A stretch of 64,000 nt of DNA from Planctomycetota bacterium (GCA_029260765.1 JAJDCP010000087.1:1-64000); one strand, 5' to 3'; shown: positions 34,593-44,976, counted from the first letter of the stretch. A program made the numbers and translations. The notes: generated from the sequence alone by a model not told the origin.

Positions 34593-37139
34593 CTACAACC
34601 TCGGGTCGACAGGCTCGCTCTCGAGAGCCAGGACGGCGAAGGCACATTCGTGCACACGCCGCAGCGGCTCGCGCCCGACAAAGCGCTCCAGCCCCTCGAT
34701 ACCCAGTGCGAATTCGCGCAGGGCCAGCGAGCGCTTGCGAGAGAGACCGCGCTTGCGCAGCCGCACCAGGTTCACTTCGGCATCATATTCTGGACCGTAG
34801 ATGATGCGCAGGTATTCCCGCCCCCGGCATTTGACCGCGGGCTGCACCAGCCCCTGCGTGCCGCGGGCTGTGAATGCCGCCGGCTTGACCACCATACCCT
34901 CGCCCCCCTCGGCCGTCAGCCCCTCCCACCAAGCGAAGCAGGCCTGACAGGACGCTTCGTCTGCCAGCTCGACCAGCAGGGTTCGGGTTGGCTGAAACAA
35001 GCTCGGCATCGGCTCGCGCAGCTGTCCGAGCAGCTCGAGGTGCCAGGTATGAGTCCGATCGGCATGCACCGCCCCTTCGCTGGCCAGCAGATGGAAGGGC
35101 GCAAGCTTGATTCCAGCGAGCTGCTCGACGTCCCAGCAGTAGGCTTGGTAGGCCTGAGCATAGGCGAGCACGCGCCGCTGCCGGGCCTCGCAACGCGCAC
35201 GTAGAGCGCCGACCTCGCGGCCGGCTTTCGAGGCCTGCTCCAGAGCCGTCAATTCCGCGGCCACGGCCAACTCCGCGGCCTTGGCCACCGGCGCATATTG
35301 CTGGCGCAGCAGCGCACCGGCCTTGGCAGACCAGGGAAGGAGCTCGCAGTCGAGGCACAGCCAGTCGCTCTGCAGTTGCTCGAACAGGCCGGCCGCCTCG
35401 GCGGCGGCTTGCAAGGTCGTCAGCAGGCGGGTCTCCAACTCCTTGTCGGGAAAAAAGGCACGTCCTGTGCGGGTGTAGATCGCCCCCAGCCCCTCGGACA
35501 CAGCGAAGCGCTCACGGGCACTCTCGGCATCGCGGCAGACGACCACGACCGCCCGGGAGCCCATGTGCTTCTCCTCGCAAATGACCTGCTCGATGCCTAG
35601 CTTGCGGTAGTAGGCCAGGGCCTCGCGAGGATGCTCCAGCGTGCCCGGCTCTTGCGAGGTTCCACAGGGCGCCATGGTCGGCGGCAGATAGATCAGCCAG
35701 CGCGGGTCGATAGCAAACCGGCTGAGAACCTCCAAGGCCGCAGCCGAACCTTCTTCACGGACCGTCACCATCCCGCGCAGGCGCGTCTTGATCTGGCGCT
35801 TGCCCGTGACATCCTGCAAGTCGAGCAGTGTGTCGGCGTGCTGCTGGGCGCTGCGGGCATCCGGGCCGGCCTCGAGCGGGCGCACGGCTTCGCAGTAAAC
35901 CTCACGGGCCGGGACTGAGACCAGCTCGCGCTCCGGCCAGCGCAGCGCAGTCAGCTGCCCGCCGAAGACGCAGCCAGTGTCGAGGCAGATCGTGTTGTTG
36001 AGCCACTCCGCCTCGGGAGTCGGGGTGTGGCCGTACACGACCGCCGCTTTGCCCCGGTACTCCTCCGCCCAGGGATAGCGCACCGGCAGCCCGAACTCAT
36101 CGCTCTCCCCGGTGGTCTCGCCATACAACGCGAAGCTGCGCACGCGGCCTGAAGCGCGGCCCTGCAGCGCCTCTTTCATACCTGCGTGCGCCACGACCAG
36201 CCTGCCCTGGTCCAGCACAAAGTGGCTGACCAGCCCGTCGATGAAGGAGATGATGCGGGCCACACGCGCCTCTTTGTCGGCAGCGGGCAGCGCCTCGACC
36301 TCCGCCATGCTGTGCTCAAGACCATGGCGGAGCTTGACTTGCCGCCCCCGCAGCGCCTTCACGAACTTCACCTCGTGGTTGCCCGGCAGACACAGCGCCT
36401 GGCCGGCTTCGACCATGACGCGCACCAGCTGCACGGTGTCGAGGATGCGCGGACCGCGGTCGACGAGGTCCCCGAGGAACAGCGCCCGCCGGCCTTCCGG
36501 ATGGCTCCACACGCCCGCGTCAGACCGGTAGCCGAGCTGGCTCAACAGCTCCTCCAGCTCGTCGCAGCAGCCGTGGATGTCTCCTACGATGTCGAAGGGA
36601 CCCTCGTCATCTGCGCGGTCGGTCCACAAACGGCTGCGCTCGATCTGGACCGCATCGACCTCCTCCTCTGAACGCAGCTTGTACACGTAGCGGAAGCCCT
36701 CCCGCTTCAGTGCTTTGACCGAGCGGCGGAAACGGCTGAGCTGGTTGCGCACCAGATGCGCGGGCAGCTGGCAATCAGTGCGTGCGCGGTTGCGGGCCTC
36801 GCACACGCGGCGCGGTAGATCGAACACCAGCGCGACGGCGAACAGGTGGTAGCGCCGTGCCAGATCCAACAACTTCCTGCGGTCCTCGCTGCGCACATGG
36901 GTCGCATCGATGACGCACAGACGGCGACGCTCCAGACGCTTGGCGGCGACGAAGTGCAGCGTCTCGAAGGCGTCCGCCGTCGCCTCCTGGTCGTTCGGGT
37001 CGTCGCAGACCCAGGCGCGGAAGCTGTCGGAAGACAGGACTTCGGTCGGCCGGAAGTGCCGGCCCGCGAAGTGGCTCTTGCCCGAGCCCGACGCTCCCAT
37101 CAGCACCACCAGGGACGGCTCGGGGATGGGGATCATCAT
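34593..37139 (-). CDS. pnkp: Bacterial Pnkp: polynucleotide kinase-phosphatase-ligase
   Basis: End-healing and sealing enzyme of the Pnkp/Hen1 RNA repair system. The 848-aa protein has three modules. The N-terminal 5'-OH kinase carries a Walker A motif, GASGSGKS (residues 15-22). The central calcineurin-type 2',3'-phosphatase runs from about residue 180, with GDIHGCCDE, GDLVDRGP, GNHEV and YGHTPT. The C-terminal ligase-like adenylyltransferase has its nucleotidyl-lysine motif EEKHMGSRAV near residue 525. Size and order match the Clostridium thermocellum prototype. It starts at the ATGA overlap with hen1. The complex repairs RNAs cut by ribotoxins. Confidence 0.96.
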   Translation of the reverse strand: MMIPIPEPSLVVLMGASGSGKSHFAGRHFRPTEVLSSDSFRAWVCDDPNDQEATADAFETLHFVAAKRLERRRLCVIDATHVRSEDRRKLLDLARRYHLFAVALVFDLPRRVCEARNRARTDCQLPAHLVRNQLSRFRRSVKALKREGFRYVYKLRSEEEVDAVQIERSRLWTDRADDEGPFDIVGDIHGCCDELEELLSQLGYRSDAGVWSHPEGRRALFLGDLVDRGPRILDTVQLVRVMVEAGQALCLPGNHEVKFVKALRGRQVKLRHGLEHSMAEVEALPAADKEARVARIISFIDGLVSHFVLDQGRLVVAHAGMKEALQGRASGRVRSFALYGETTGESDEFGLPVRYPWAEEYRGKAAVVYGHTPTPEAEWLNNTICLDTGCVFGGQLTALRWPERELVSVPAREVYCEAVRPLEAGPDARSAQQHADTLLDLQDVTGKRQIKTRLRGMVTVREEGSAAALEVLSRFAIDPRWLIYLPPTMAPCGTSQEPGTLEHPREALAYYRKLGIEQVICEEKHMGSRAVVVVCRDAESARERFAVSEGLGAIYTRTGRAFFPDKELETRLLTTLQAAAEAAGLFEQLQSDWLCLDCELLPWSAKAGALLRQQYAPVAKAAELAVAAELTALEQASKAGREVGALRARCEARQRRVLAYAQAYQAYCWDVEQLAGIKLAPFHLLASEGAVHADRTHTWHLELLGQLREPMPSLFQPTRTLLVELADEASCQACFAWWEGLTAEGGEGMVVKPAAFTARGTQGLVQPAVKCRGREYLRIIYGPEYDAEVNLVRLRKRGLSRKRSLALREFALGIEGLERFVGREPLRRVHECAFAVLALESEPVDPRL

Positions 37140-38542
37140 GACTCCGCCTCCTTCGGACTCTGGACGCTGAATACCACCATCTGTGTGGGGGAGCCGCGCT
37201 CGGCATCGACCGGCCCCACGGTTTCATACCGGGCCTGATAGCCATAATCGGACGCGACGGCCGCCGCCCAGGCTTGAAACTGCTGGCGCGTGAACTCGAA
37301 GCGATGGTCCTTGTGCCGCAGCCGGCCGGCGGCCAGGCCAGCGAACAGGCTGTTGTACTCGCGGTTGGGCGTAGTCAGCACGACGACGCGCGGGCGTGCC
37401 TCGCCGAACAGGGCGCGCGTGAACGACTCCAGCCGGTGCGGATCGAGGTGCTCGATGACTTCCACCACGGCCGCCGCATCGTAGCCAGCCAGGCGGGCAT
37501 CGCGGTAGCACAGCGAGCCATGCAGCAGCCGGATGCGCTGGCGTTGCTTTTCGGGCAGCTCTGCCAGGCGCAGACGCTGTTCAGCGATGTGCAGCGAAGC
37601 CAGGCTGACGTCAACGCCCACGATCTCAGCGAACGTGTGATCGCGCAGCAGCCGCGCCAGCAGCTTGCCGCTGCCGCATCCCAGGTCCAGAACCCGCGTA
37701 GCGCCTGAGCTCTTCAGCGCTGCCAGCACACTCGCGAGGCGCTGGTCGTTGAGGCGCAGGGGCTTCTCCACAGCCTCTTCTTCAGCGTCATGGCCGGCCT
37801 GGGCGGCGTCGGGGTCGTCCTCGACCAAGCGCGACAACGCCAGCCGGGTGAGACGCCGCAGGTGCACCAGGTAGCGCTCGGTGATCTGCGCGCACAGCGG
37901 ATGCTCCGAGAGCCAGCCTTCACCTTGCCGGAGCAGCTTGTCGATCTCATCGTCCGCGACGAAATAGTGCTTGCTGTCGTCGAGCACCGGGACCAGGACA
38001 TAGAGGTGTTTCAGCAGCTCAGAGAGCGTGCAGCAGCGCTCGAGGACCACCGAGAAATAAGGACTGCGGCCCCAGGCCGGGAAATTCTCATCCAACACAT
38101 GGCTCTCGACGCTGACCGTGTAGCCGAGGGGCTCGAAGAGTCCACGCAACAGCCCCTCGCCGCCGCGCGCAGGCAGCACGGGCAGCTGTGCGCGCAAGGG
38201 AATCGCGGTCTGCGCCAACCCGGGCCGCTCTTTGCAGTGGCCGTTCAAGGCCGTACCGAACACCTTGACCAGGGCGACGCTCAGGAACGACGAGGCCGCG
38301 TAGGGGCGGTCGTTGACATACTGATCGAGTGGCCCGTCGGCGCGTCCCTTGCCGCGGACGATGGCGACCGGATCGACCTCCATCAGCAAGCATGCCGTGC
38401 AGCGCTCTTCGCTGGCCTCGGGGTAGAAGACGTGAGCCTGGCCGAACTTCAGCGGCACGCTCTGCACGCGCTCGGGATGCTTGTGCAGCAGGTAGCCGAG
38501 GTCGGTGGCCGGGCGATGGGTGGTTGTCAGTGCGAGCAGCAT
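37136..38542 (-). CDS. hen1: Hen1: 3'-terminal RNA ribose 2'-O-methyltransferase
   Basis: The methyltransferase partner of Pnkp, marking the repaired RNA 3' end so that it resists re-cleavage. The 468-aa protein has the bacterial-specific N-terminal half (MLLALTTTHRPATDLGYLLHKHP, VYVNDRPYAASSF-type region), which activates the Pnkp ligase, and a C-terminal methyltransferase. The latter has SAM motif VLDLGCGSGKLL near residue 286 and the Mn-binding EVIEH with HKDHRFEF further on. A strong GGAGG precedes the ATG. The hen1-pnkp order with a 4-bp overlap is the standard two-gene cassette. Confidence 0.96.
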   Translation of the reverse strand: MLLALTTTHRPATDLGYLLHKHPERVQSVPLKFGQAHVFYPEASEERCTACLLMEVDPVAIVRGKGRADGPLDQYVNDRPYAASSFLSVALVKVFGTALNGHCKERPGLAQTAIPLRAQLPVLPARGGEGLLRGLFEPLGYTVSVESHVLDENFPAWGRSPYFSVVLERCCTLSELLKHLYVLVPVLDDSKHYFVADDEIDKLLRQGEGWLSEHPLCAQITERYLVHLRRLTRLALSRLVEDDPDAAQAGHDAEEEAVEKPLRLNDQRLASVLAALKSSGATRVLDLGCGSGKLLARLLRDHTFAEIVGVDVSLASLHIAEQRLRLAELPEKQRQRIRLLHGSLCYRDARLAGYDAAAVVEVIEHLDPHRLESFTRALFGEARPRVVVLTTPNREYNSLFAGLAAGRLRHKDHRFEFTRQQFQAWAAAVASDYGYQARYETVGPVDAERGSPTQMVVFSVQSPKEAES

Positions 38543-38962
38543 GGGAATCCTCCGGTGTGGCAGCCGGTCCCTGGGGCAGTTCGATGTTCTCGGGATCGGG
38601 GTCTCAGCGCGCGGGGCCTGGACCTATCGGTAGGGGGCGCGCGGGCGGAGCATCTCCAGCGCCCATGAGAATGGGCCTATTGGAGAAGATCGGGAGTCTG
38701 TTGGACAGCATGGTCACACTCTCTCGCGCAGCCGTGGATAGTAGGCTGGTGGCTGCGGTGGGTCAAGTGTCTGGGGATGAGAGCTCGCCTCGAGACTTCG
38801 GGGGCTGCTTGCCACGGTCGTTGACCCAGGCCTTCGGACCATTTCGCTCGACAATGCTCCTCAAGATTGCAGAACCGCGGCCCCCAGGCCTCGCAGCAGC
38901 TCACTGCGCGCGGTGTTGAGGTCGGCCTGCATCGGCTCGACCAACGCGCCGAGGCAGCCGTG
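38543..38962. other. Intergenic region upstream of hen1
   Basis: This 420-bp gap lies between the end of the second giant kinase gene and hen1. It should contain the hen1-pnkp promoter. A plus-strand frame from about 38665 is open, but it has no ribosome binding site or family similarity, so I call no gene. Confidence 0.5.
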
Positions 38963-41900
38963 TCACTGCATGGCATCCTGCAGCTGCTGCCAGCGCGGAT
39001 CGGCGTGCAGCGGCTCCAGCTCCTGGCGCTCCTCCAGCAGGCGGATGCTGGGCAACCCGAGGTGCACCGCCTCCGCGAGCAGCTCGAAGGCGCGGGCACG
39101 CCAGTCTGTCGGGGTGTCGGCCCGTTCGCTCAGTCGCGCGGCGACGCAGGCCGCTTCGATGACCAGGGAGACCTTCTGCGGTGCGACTTCGTGAGCGTGC
39201 AGGTAGTCTTCATAGGACCCGGCCAGTTCGCCGGTCTGGTCGCGCAAGACGGCCCTCAGAACCAAACCCAGGATGAAGTCCGGCTCGATGTGCAGCGCGC
39301 GATCGACATCTTCAAGCGCAGCCTCGAAGCCCCCTGCCATCGCTAGCAGCCGTCCGCGGTAGACGAGCGCCAGAGGTAGCTCCGGATCGAGTGCCAGCGC
39401 CGCGTCCAGCTCGTGGAAGCCTTGCAGGTCATCGCCGCTCTCGATCAGGACCACCGCCCACCACTGGCGGACCGTCGCGTCGTCGGGCGAGATCTCGACC
39501 GCCCTGGCAAGGTCCGTCAGCGCTAGAATCAGCTCGCCCCGGAGCCGCCGGAGTTTTCCCCGCTCCAGCAGCGCCTGCGGATTCTGCGGTTGCAGCCGCA
39601 GGGCTTGATCGAGGACTTCGACGGCGGCGTCGAGCTGGCCGGTCTCGATCAGGCTCTGGCCGAGCTCCACAAAAGACAACGCATCGTCTCCAAACAGGCG
39701 GACCACCTCCATGCGATCCCGCAGCGCCTCATCCCAGCGTCCTTGGCGCTCGAAAACCGTCGCCCGCAGCCGCAGGGCGTCGATTTGCGAGGGATCGATC
39801 TCGATGGCGCGCGTGATGTCGAGCCAGGCTTCGCTGAGCTGGCCGAGGTTCAGGCGGATATTGGCCCTGTACAGATAGGCAGTCGCATCGTGGTCGAGCT
39901 CGAGGACCCGGTTGAAATCTTCCAGCGCGCCTTCGAGGTCTCCGAGCAGGAAACGTGCCCGGCCCCGCAGTTTCCGAGCGCGGCTGTCGAAGGGATCGAA
40001 GCCCAGAGCCGTGTCGAAATCGGGCAGCGCCTCTGCGAGCAGGCCGGCCTCCATCAGCGTCAAGCCGCGATTGGTGTAGCTGATCGCCATGCCAGGGTCG
40101 AGCTCGAGGGCCCGATTGAACTCCTCGATTGCGCGCGGCAGCGCGTCCAGCTCGAAGTAGACATCGCCGCGGTTGTTGTAGATACCCGCCAGCTCGGGTT
40201 TGAGCTCGGCAGCGCGGTCGAGATCAGCCAGCGCCTCCTGCAGCTGCCCGAGTCGACGGAAGGCGGAGGCACGCATCAGATGGACCTCGCCCAGCTGGGG
40301 CCGGAGCTCCAGTGCCGCGCTGTAGGCCTCGACGGCATCCTCATAGCGGGCTTTGTAGAGCAGTTGGTTTCCGCGCTTGAACCAGGTTTCGGCGCTCCGG
40401 GGATCACCGGCGTCTTCGTCCAGAGGCAAGCGTGGCAAGAGACGCGCGACCTGATGCCAGAGGTTGGAGCCCTCGCCAAAGCGGTCCCGGACCTGCAGCA
40501 GCAACGCATCGTTGGCTGCAGGGTGTCCCGTGCGGCACAGCGCCCAACCGCACTCCATCGCGAGGGCCCAGTCATCGACGACCGCCATGAAATCCGTCAG
40601 GGGCTTCAGGGTGAAATCAGGCAGGTCGAGGTGCCCAAGGACCCGCAAGATCAGCTGCAGCTCGTCGCGCTCCGCCAGGGACCAGAAGATGGGGAGGGTC
40701 TCGCGCGCGGCGCGCACACGGTAGGGAGCGAGGGCGGCTTCCAGGACAGCCACGATACCGGGATGGCGGAAGGCGCTCAGACGCACGACGTACTCTTCAG
40801 GGGTGGGCCAGTGGCCGGGTCTGTCTGGACGGCTGCGGCCTGCACGCAGGTCTGCCAGGGCGTCTCTGGTGACTTGCTCCTGCCAGCGCAGCAGTGCCCC
40901 GCGCTCGTCCTCCACCCTGGCGGTCAGCGTATCGAGGGTGTCTTGAGGCAGCTTCAGGCCGCGCACGATCAGCTCAGCCATGTCGTAGGAGTGGTTGAGC
41001 ACGGCCAACTCGACGGCCAGGCGCTGCGTTTGTGTACGCTGTTGAGACAGTTCCTGGCGTTCCGAAAGCGGGAGCAGCGCCAGTCGCTCTGTCCCGATCC
41101 TCGGCTCAGCCAGATCGACCAGGGACTCCCACCAATCAGCCTGTCCTAGCAGCTTGTCGATCAGCTCGAGGTTGCGAAGGCGCTCCGCGGTGTTCGGCGC
41201 GAATGCCCCGCGCGGGTCTCGCTGCGCGATCAGCCCGTCGACAACGGTCCGGGCTACCAGCCGAAGGCCTCCCGGATCGCCGTGAGGGGGAGCGGCGCGC
41301 GCCGCCTCCAGCTGCGCGCGATGGGCGGCGATGAGCGCCTGGAACTGCGCGTGGTCCAGCCAGAAGAACACCACAGCGGTCAAGATGGCCGCCGTCAGGG
41401 CCCCGGTGACCAGGAGCCACGCCCGCTTGCGCAAGGCCGCCTCGCGCCCCCGGCGGCGCTCGGCCGCAGCGATCCCGAGGGTCAGTTGGGTCCGGCGTTC
41501 GACGAGGCTTCCAACCTGTTGCACGTCAGGGTCCCGTTCGAGCAGTGCCGCCAGACGCGTGGCTTGCGTGTTCGCCAACCCCAGGTCCCCATGCAGAAGG
41601 GCTGTCTCGGCAAAAGCCAGCCGGCTCTCCAGCTCACCGAGCACCGCAAGGCGGTTGCCTGCCCACTGTTCCAGGGCATGCTCGAAGCCCGCCACCGCTG
41701 TCGCAAAGGACTCGTAGAGGCGGCTGCGGCTAACGGGCCCGGCCGGTTCTCGAGACTTGCTGGTCGTACGGCAGGCCTCCAGGCGTTGCTGGGCGCGGCG
41801 ACTCAGGGCGATGCTCTCCCGATGCCGCACGTAGCTCTGCAGACCCTCCCGGAAGGCGCTCGCGTCCTCGAAGCGATCCCGCGGCTCCGCGTTTAGAGCC

Positions 41901-42799
41901 TGGCGACAGAGCTGTCGCAGCTCATCGGGCAGCGATACGTCCAGAGGCTCGACTTCGCCGAGGAACGCGTGATAGACGACGGCTTCAAAGGACTCGCCTG
42001 TATGCGGCGGACGATCGCTCAGGATTCGATAGAGGATCCCGCCGAGAAGGTAGACGTCCGTCCACAGTCCCAGCGCGTCTCCCTGCCCTGCAGCCTGCTC
42101 CGGGGCCATGTACGCCGGCGTGCCGCAGATATCCCGAAGGCTGGAACGATGGCGAAGCCGCGAGTCCGCGCTCTTTTCGCCGACACTGACGGCCAATCCC
42201 CAATCCATGACCAGCACCTCACCGAAGTGGCCGACCATGACGTTGCCAGGCTTCAGGTCGTTGTGGACGATGGACTTGTCGTGGCTGTAAGCGACGGCAT
42301 TGCTGACTTGAAGCAGAATCTCGAGGTGGAAGAGCAGGCTTTCGGTGTCGTAGCCGCCTGTTGTCTTTACCGGGCGTTCTTTGAGGAGCGTCTGCCAGCT
42401 GCGGCCCTCGACCAGCTTCATCGCGAGAAAAAGCTCCCCCTCTTTGCTGCATCCCAGTTGGTAGACCGGGGCGATGTTGGGATGCTCCAGCTGCCCGTTG
42501 GTCCAGGCTTCGGCCAGGAAGTCCTTCCGGCCCTGCGATGCTTCAGCGGAGGACTCCTCAGGAACAGGATGGAGCTTCTTGAGAGCGATCGAACGGCGCA
42601 GGCTCTGCTGCTGCGCCCGATAGACGACACCCATGCCACCGCAGCCGATGACTTCCTGGATGGTGAACTCCTCGCTGGTCGCGGCGATGAGCTGCTTGGG
42701 TTCCTGCTGGTCCAAGGGGGCAAGAGAGGGATCGGTCGAAGCGCCGACAGCTCCCTTGCCGGGCTTGCGCGGGATCTCGGACGACGCGTCTTCGGCCAT
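38963..42799 (-). CDS. Membrane Ser/Thr protein kinase with TPR array (second copy)
   Basis: A 1278-aa Pkn-type kinase organised like the one at 9930-13499. After a ~45-residue acidic leader it has the Gly loop VIGCGGMGVVY, IALKKL lysine, catalytic loop VHNDLKPGN, DWG in place of DFG (VMDWGLAVSV) and GTPAYMAPEQ. One transmembrane helix lies near residue 470 (WLLVTGALTAAILTAVVFFWL). The C-terminal half has at least eight clear TPRs such as AEVYNNRGDVYFELDALPRAIEEFNRAL-like units. The ATG at 42799 sits 7 nt behind AAGGAG, better than a TTG two codons up. Targets are unknown; it does not adjoin a phosphatase. Confidence 0.92.
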   Translation of the reverse strand: MAEDASSEIPRKPGKGAVGASTDPSLAPLDQQEPKQLIAATSEEFTIQEVIGCGGMGVVYRAQQQSLRRSIALKKLHPVPEESSAEASQGRKDFLAEAWTNGQLEHPNIAPVYQLGCSKEGELFLAMKLVEGRSWQTLLKERPVKTTGGYDTESLLFHLEILLQVSNAVAYSHDKSIVHNDLKPGNVMVGHFGEVLVMDWGLAVSVGEKSADSRLRHRSSLRDICGTPAYMAPEQAAGQGDALGLWTDVYLLGGILYRILSDRPPHTGESFEAVVYHAFLGEVEPLDVSLPDELRQLCRQALNAEPRDRFEDASAFREGLQSYVRHRESIALSRRAQQRLEACRTTSKSREPAGPVSRSRLYESFATAVAGFEHALEQWAGNRLAVLGELESRLAFAETALLHGDLGLANTQATRLAALLERDPDVQQVGSLVERRTQLTLGIAAAERRRGREAALRKRAWLLVTGALTAAILTAVVFFWLDHAQFQALIAAHRAQLEAARAAPPHGDPGGLRLVARTVVDGLIAQRDPRGAFAPNTAERLRNLELIDKLLGQADWWESLVDLAEPRIGTERLALLPLSERQELSQQRTQTQRLAVELAVLNHSYDMAELIVRGLKLPQDTLDTLTARVEDERGALLRWQEQVTRDALADLRAGRSRPDRPGHWPTPEEYVVRLSAFRHPGIVAVLEAALAPYRVRAARETLPIFWSLAERDELQLILRVLGHLDLPDFTLKPLTDFMAVVDDWALAMECGWALCRTGHPAANDALLLQVRDRFGEGSNLWHQVARLLPRLPLDEDAGDPRSAETWFKRGNQLLYKARYEDAVEAYSAALELRPQLGEVHLMRASAFRRLGQLQEALADLDRAAELKPELAGIYNNRGDVYFELDALPRAIEEFNRALELDPGMAISYTNRGLTLMEAGLLAEALPDFDTALGFDPFDSRARKLRGRARFLLGDLEGALEDFNRVLELDHDATAYLYRANIRLNLGQLSEAWLDITRAIEIDPSQIDALRLRATVFERQGRWDEALRDRMEVVRLFGDDALSFVELGQSLIETGQLDAAVEVLDQALRLQPQNPQALLERGKLRRLRGELILALTDLARAVEISPDDATVRQWWAVVLIESGDDLQGFHELDAALALDPELPLALVYRGRLLAMAGGFEAALEDVDRALHIEPDFILGLVLRAVLRDQTGELAGSYEDYLHAHEVAPQKVSLVIEAACVAARLSERADTPTDWRARAFELLAEAVHLGLPSIRLLEERQELEPLHADPRWQQLQDAMQ

Positions 42800-43356
42800 C
42801 TCCAAACTCCTTCACTTCTGCCCCCGACCGAGCCTGGCCCGGGGACGGATCCTGGCTCGCGGTTCGGGCAGATCCTGCCCTCAGGATGGATGCCCTCCAT
42901 CGTAGCTGAGTAACGGAAAGCGAGCAGATGGTGCGCTCGTCCAGTCCCGATGGCTCCGGGAGGATTCTGTGCGTCGGGGCTTCGGGCGCAAGGGTTCTTG
43001 GTGAGTCGATGGCTACGCCGGCAGCCGATGTTCGACGCACACTCCCCCCAAGCAGAGGCTGTCTCACGGAACGTCTGGAGGCGTGCGATTGATTCCAGAG
43101 GGCAATTCCAATCCTTTGCAGTTCGGCGGCCAGGACCGACCTTTCTTCTTGTAGGGGAGTGGTTTACCCCCTCCCGGGTGCCAAACGGGCGGGGGTAAAC
43201 CCCGCCCCTACATGAGGATCAAAAACAATCCATCGGTAGAGTCTCGTTCCGTGAGACAGTCCCAAGCACTTCGCCGTTGCACTTGAAAACGTCCGTCCGG
43301 AGCACGGGTTGATCCTCGACTTTGCGAAGCCGAAGCTGGCTGGCAACCAAGCCCGA
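42800..43356. other. Intergenic region with repeat copy 3
   Basis: Apart from the kinase leader and the palindromic repeat at 43150-43212, no gene is supported in this stretch. Short frames are shadows without ribosome binding sites. It separates the kinase gene from the end of the Bax1/XPB unit, both on the minus strand. Confidence 0.55.
43150..43212. repeat. GC-rich palindromic dispersed repeat, copy 3
   Basis: A 63-bp element with TGTAGGGGAGTGGTTTA at one end and GGCGGGGGTAAACC...CCCTACA at the other. Its left arm carries the same CCCCCTCCC variant seen in copy 1, so copies 1 and 3 are more alike on that side. Confidence 0.85.
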
Positions 43357-44976
43357 TCACAGCCGCGGCCCGGCGATCCTCGCGGGCGCACGCGCAGCAG
43401 CAGGGGGCGCACCTTTCTCCAGCCACGACACCTCCACAAGCGGGAGCAACCAGCTCTCCATCCGCAAGAGATGGCGGTAATCCAGACCACTCTGTTCCCG
43501 TCGCCGCGTCCTGACCTCCAGCACACGCACGCTGTCGACGGCGCCAAGCCGAGGCCGCCACAGCTTGCAGGCCCGTGACGAGAGCGCAGCCACCTCGCCC
43601 CCGGCGCTCAGCAGCAGGCGAGGACCGCACTCCACCACATCGAGGACGGCCCCGGGACGCAACGCTGCCAAGCGCACATGGATCGGGTCGCCTGCCGGGC
43701 GCCGCCCCGCATAGTCGACGAACAGGTCGCCAACCCCCAGCACCGTCCTTCGCTCTCCGGGCCCCGGCCGTTCAGAAGCATCTGCGTCCTGCGTCTCGCT
43801 GGGAGGGGTGGACCCGGAACGGACCAGCTCCATGACAGCCTCCACGGTGTTGGCCGTGATGTTCCTTCTGAACTGGAGCAGACTCGCGTGCTTGGGAAAC
43901 TCCTCCGCGCTGCAGGCCAGCCGCTCGTCCACGCACAGGATCCAGTTTCCGAGCGGCAGCCGGCCGAGCCGCGCGAGTTTCTTCCTGAGGTAGTCGGCCG
44001 TCCAGAAGCCGATGATCTCCACCAGCCAGGAGCGCCGGGGATCGGACCGTCTGCGGATGGCGAAGTCTGGGAAGATCAAGGTCCCGCCAGCCTCCACCGG
44101 TTCTGGCTCACGGATCAACTCGTAGCCCTCGGCCCGCTTCCGGAAGTGGCGCGCAAAACTGCGCTCCAACTTGCTGTCGTAGGGCCGTGGCGTGCTGCCA
44201 GGGAACACCGGCGCGGTATGATCCAGGCGCAGCAGGCGGACCTCGCCTTCGAGCAGGCAACGGGCCTGCAAAGCGAAGCGTGGACACCACTTGAGCACGC
44301 CGAGCAGTGACGCGAGCGCGCGCCCGTACATGATGGTCCGACGGAACAGCGCGTAGGCCCCGTCCAGCTCGAGCAGCGTCGCCCCGGCGACCCGCCTGAC
44401 AGTGCAGAGCAGCCTGCGCAGCTTTGCCTGCCGCACGACGGCCCGCGCGTGGCCCGTCACCCGCAGCTTCACACCCAACGCCCGGCGCAGCAGGCCCTGA
44501 CCTAAAGCCAGGTTGGTGCGCAGCGCCAGCTCGCCCAATTCGAAGGGCTGCGCGGGCATGCGCAGCGGCCGTTCGGCGGCCAGATCGCCGAACAGGCCCT
44601 CGACAACCTGCTCCGTGGTACAGCCCAGCTGCGCGGCGACAAGCTTCGACGCATCGGAAGCAGCAAAGGGCTCGCCCTGCTCACGCTGCGACTGCGCGCG
44701 CAAGAAGTAGGCTCTACGCAGACTCCTGGCCCTGGGCTGCCGGGGCGGAGCGTCTTTGCAGAGCCGATCGATGACCCTGCCCACCATGCGCCGCTTGCGC
44801 GCGGGACCGGCCTCGAAGGCCGTGATCAAACTCCAGAGCTCGCGCCGCGGCCGGCCATCGAGGGCACGCACCTGCTCGAGAAGCTCGCGCAGCCAGGGAT
44901 GGTCCTCACGAGTGAGGAAGGCCGGCTGCAGTTCCCCAGCCACTACGTCGCAGGCCAACAGATCAGCGGACAGCAA
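43357..44976 (-). CDS. DUF790/Bax1-family nuclease
   Basis: A 539-aa protein of the DUF790 family, whose archaeal member Bax1 is a nuclease that binds XPB helicase. Visible blocks: LLSADLLACDVVAG at the start, the family's Tyr-Asp-Ser/Glu segment PYDSKLERSFARHF, and a PD-(D/E)xK-like core LIREPEPVEAGGTLIFPDFAI...SWLVEIIGFWTADYLRKKL, with Asp and Glu-x-Ile-Gly-Phe-Trp as likely catalytic residues. The final ~120 residues form a separate domain rich in Arg. The TTG at 44976 overlaps the helicase stop by 14 bp and follows GGAGAGGGAGAG; the longer frame is an out-of-frame shadow of the helicase. The pair probably acts in DNA repair. Confidence 0.87.
   Translation of the reverse strand: MLSADLLACDVVAGELQPAFLTREDHPWLRELLEQVRALDGRPRRELWSLITAFEAGPARKRRMVGRVIDRLCKDAPPRQPRARSLRRAYFLRAQSQREQGEPFAASDASKLVAAQLGCTTEQVVEGLFGDLAAERPLRMPAQPFELGELALRTNLALGQGLLRRALGVKLRVTGHARAVVRQAKLRRLLCTVRRVAGATLLELDGAYALFRRTIMYGRALASLLGVLKWCPRFALQARCLLEGEVRLLRLDHTAPVFPGSTPRPYDSKLERSFARHFRKRAEGYELIREPEPVEAGGTLIFPDFAIRRRSDPRRSWLVEIIGFWTADYLRKKLARLGRLPLGNWILCVDERLACSAEEFPKHASLLQFRRNITANTVEAVMELVRSGSTPPSETQDADASERPGPGERRTVLGVGDLFVDYAGRRPAGDPIHVRLAALRPGAVLDVVECGPRLLLSAGGEVAALSSRACKLWRPRLGAVDSVRVLEVRTRRREQSGLDYRHLLRMESWLLPLVEVSWLEKGAPPAAARAPARIAGPRL

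Noticed and set aside
38665..38919. Small plus-strand gene upstream of hen1
   Set aside because: The frame has no ribosome binding site and no recognisable family, and it runs through what should be promoter sequence.
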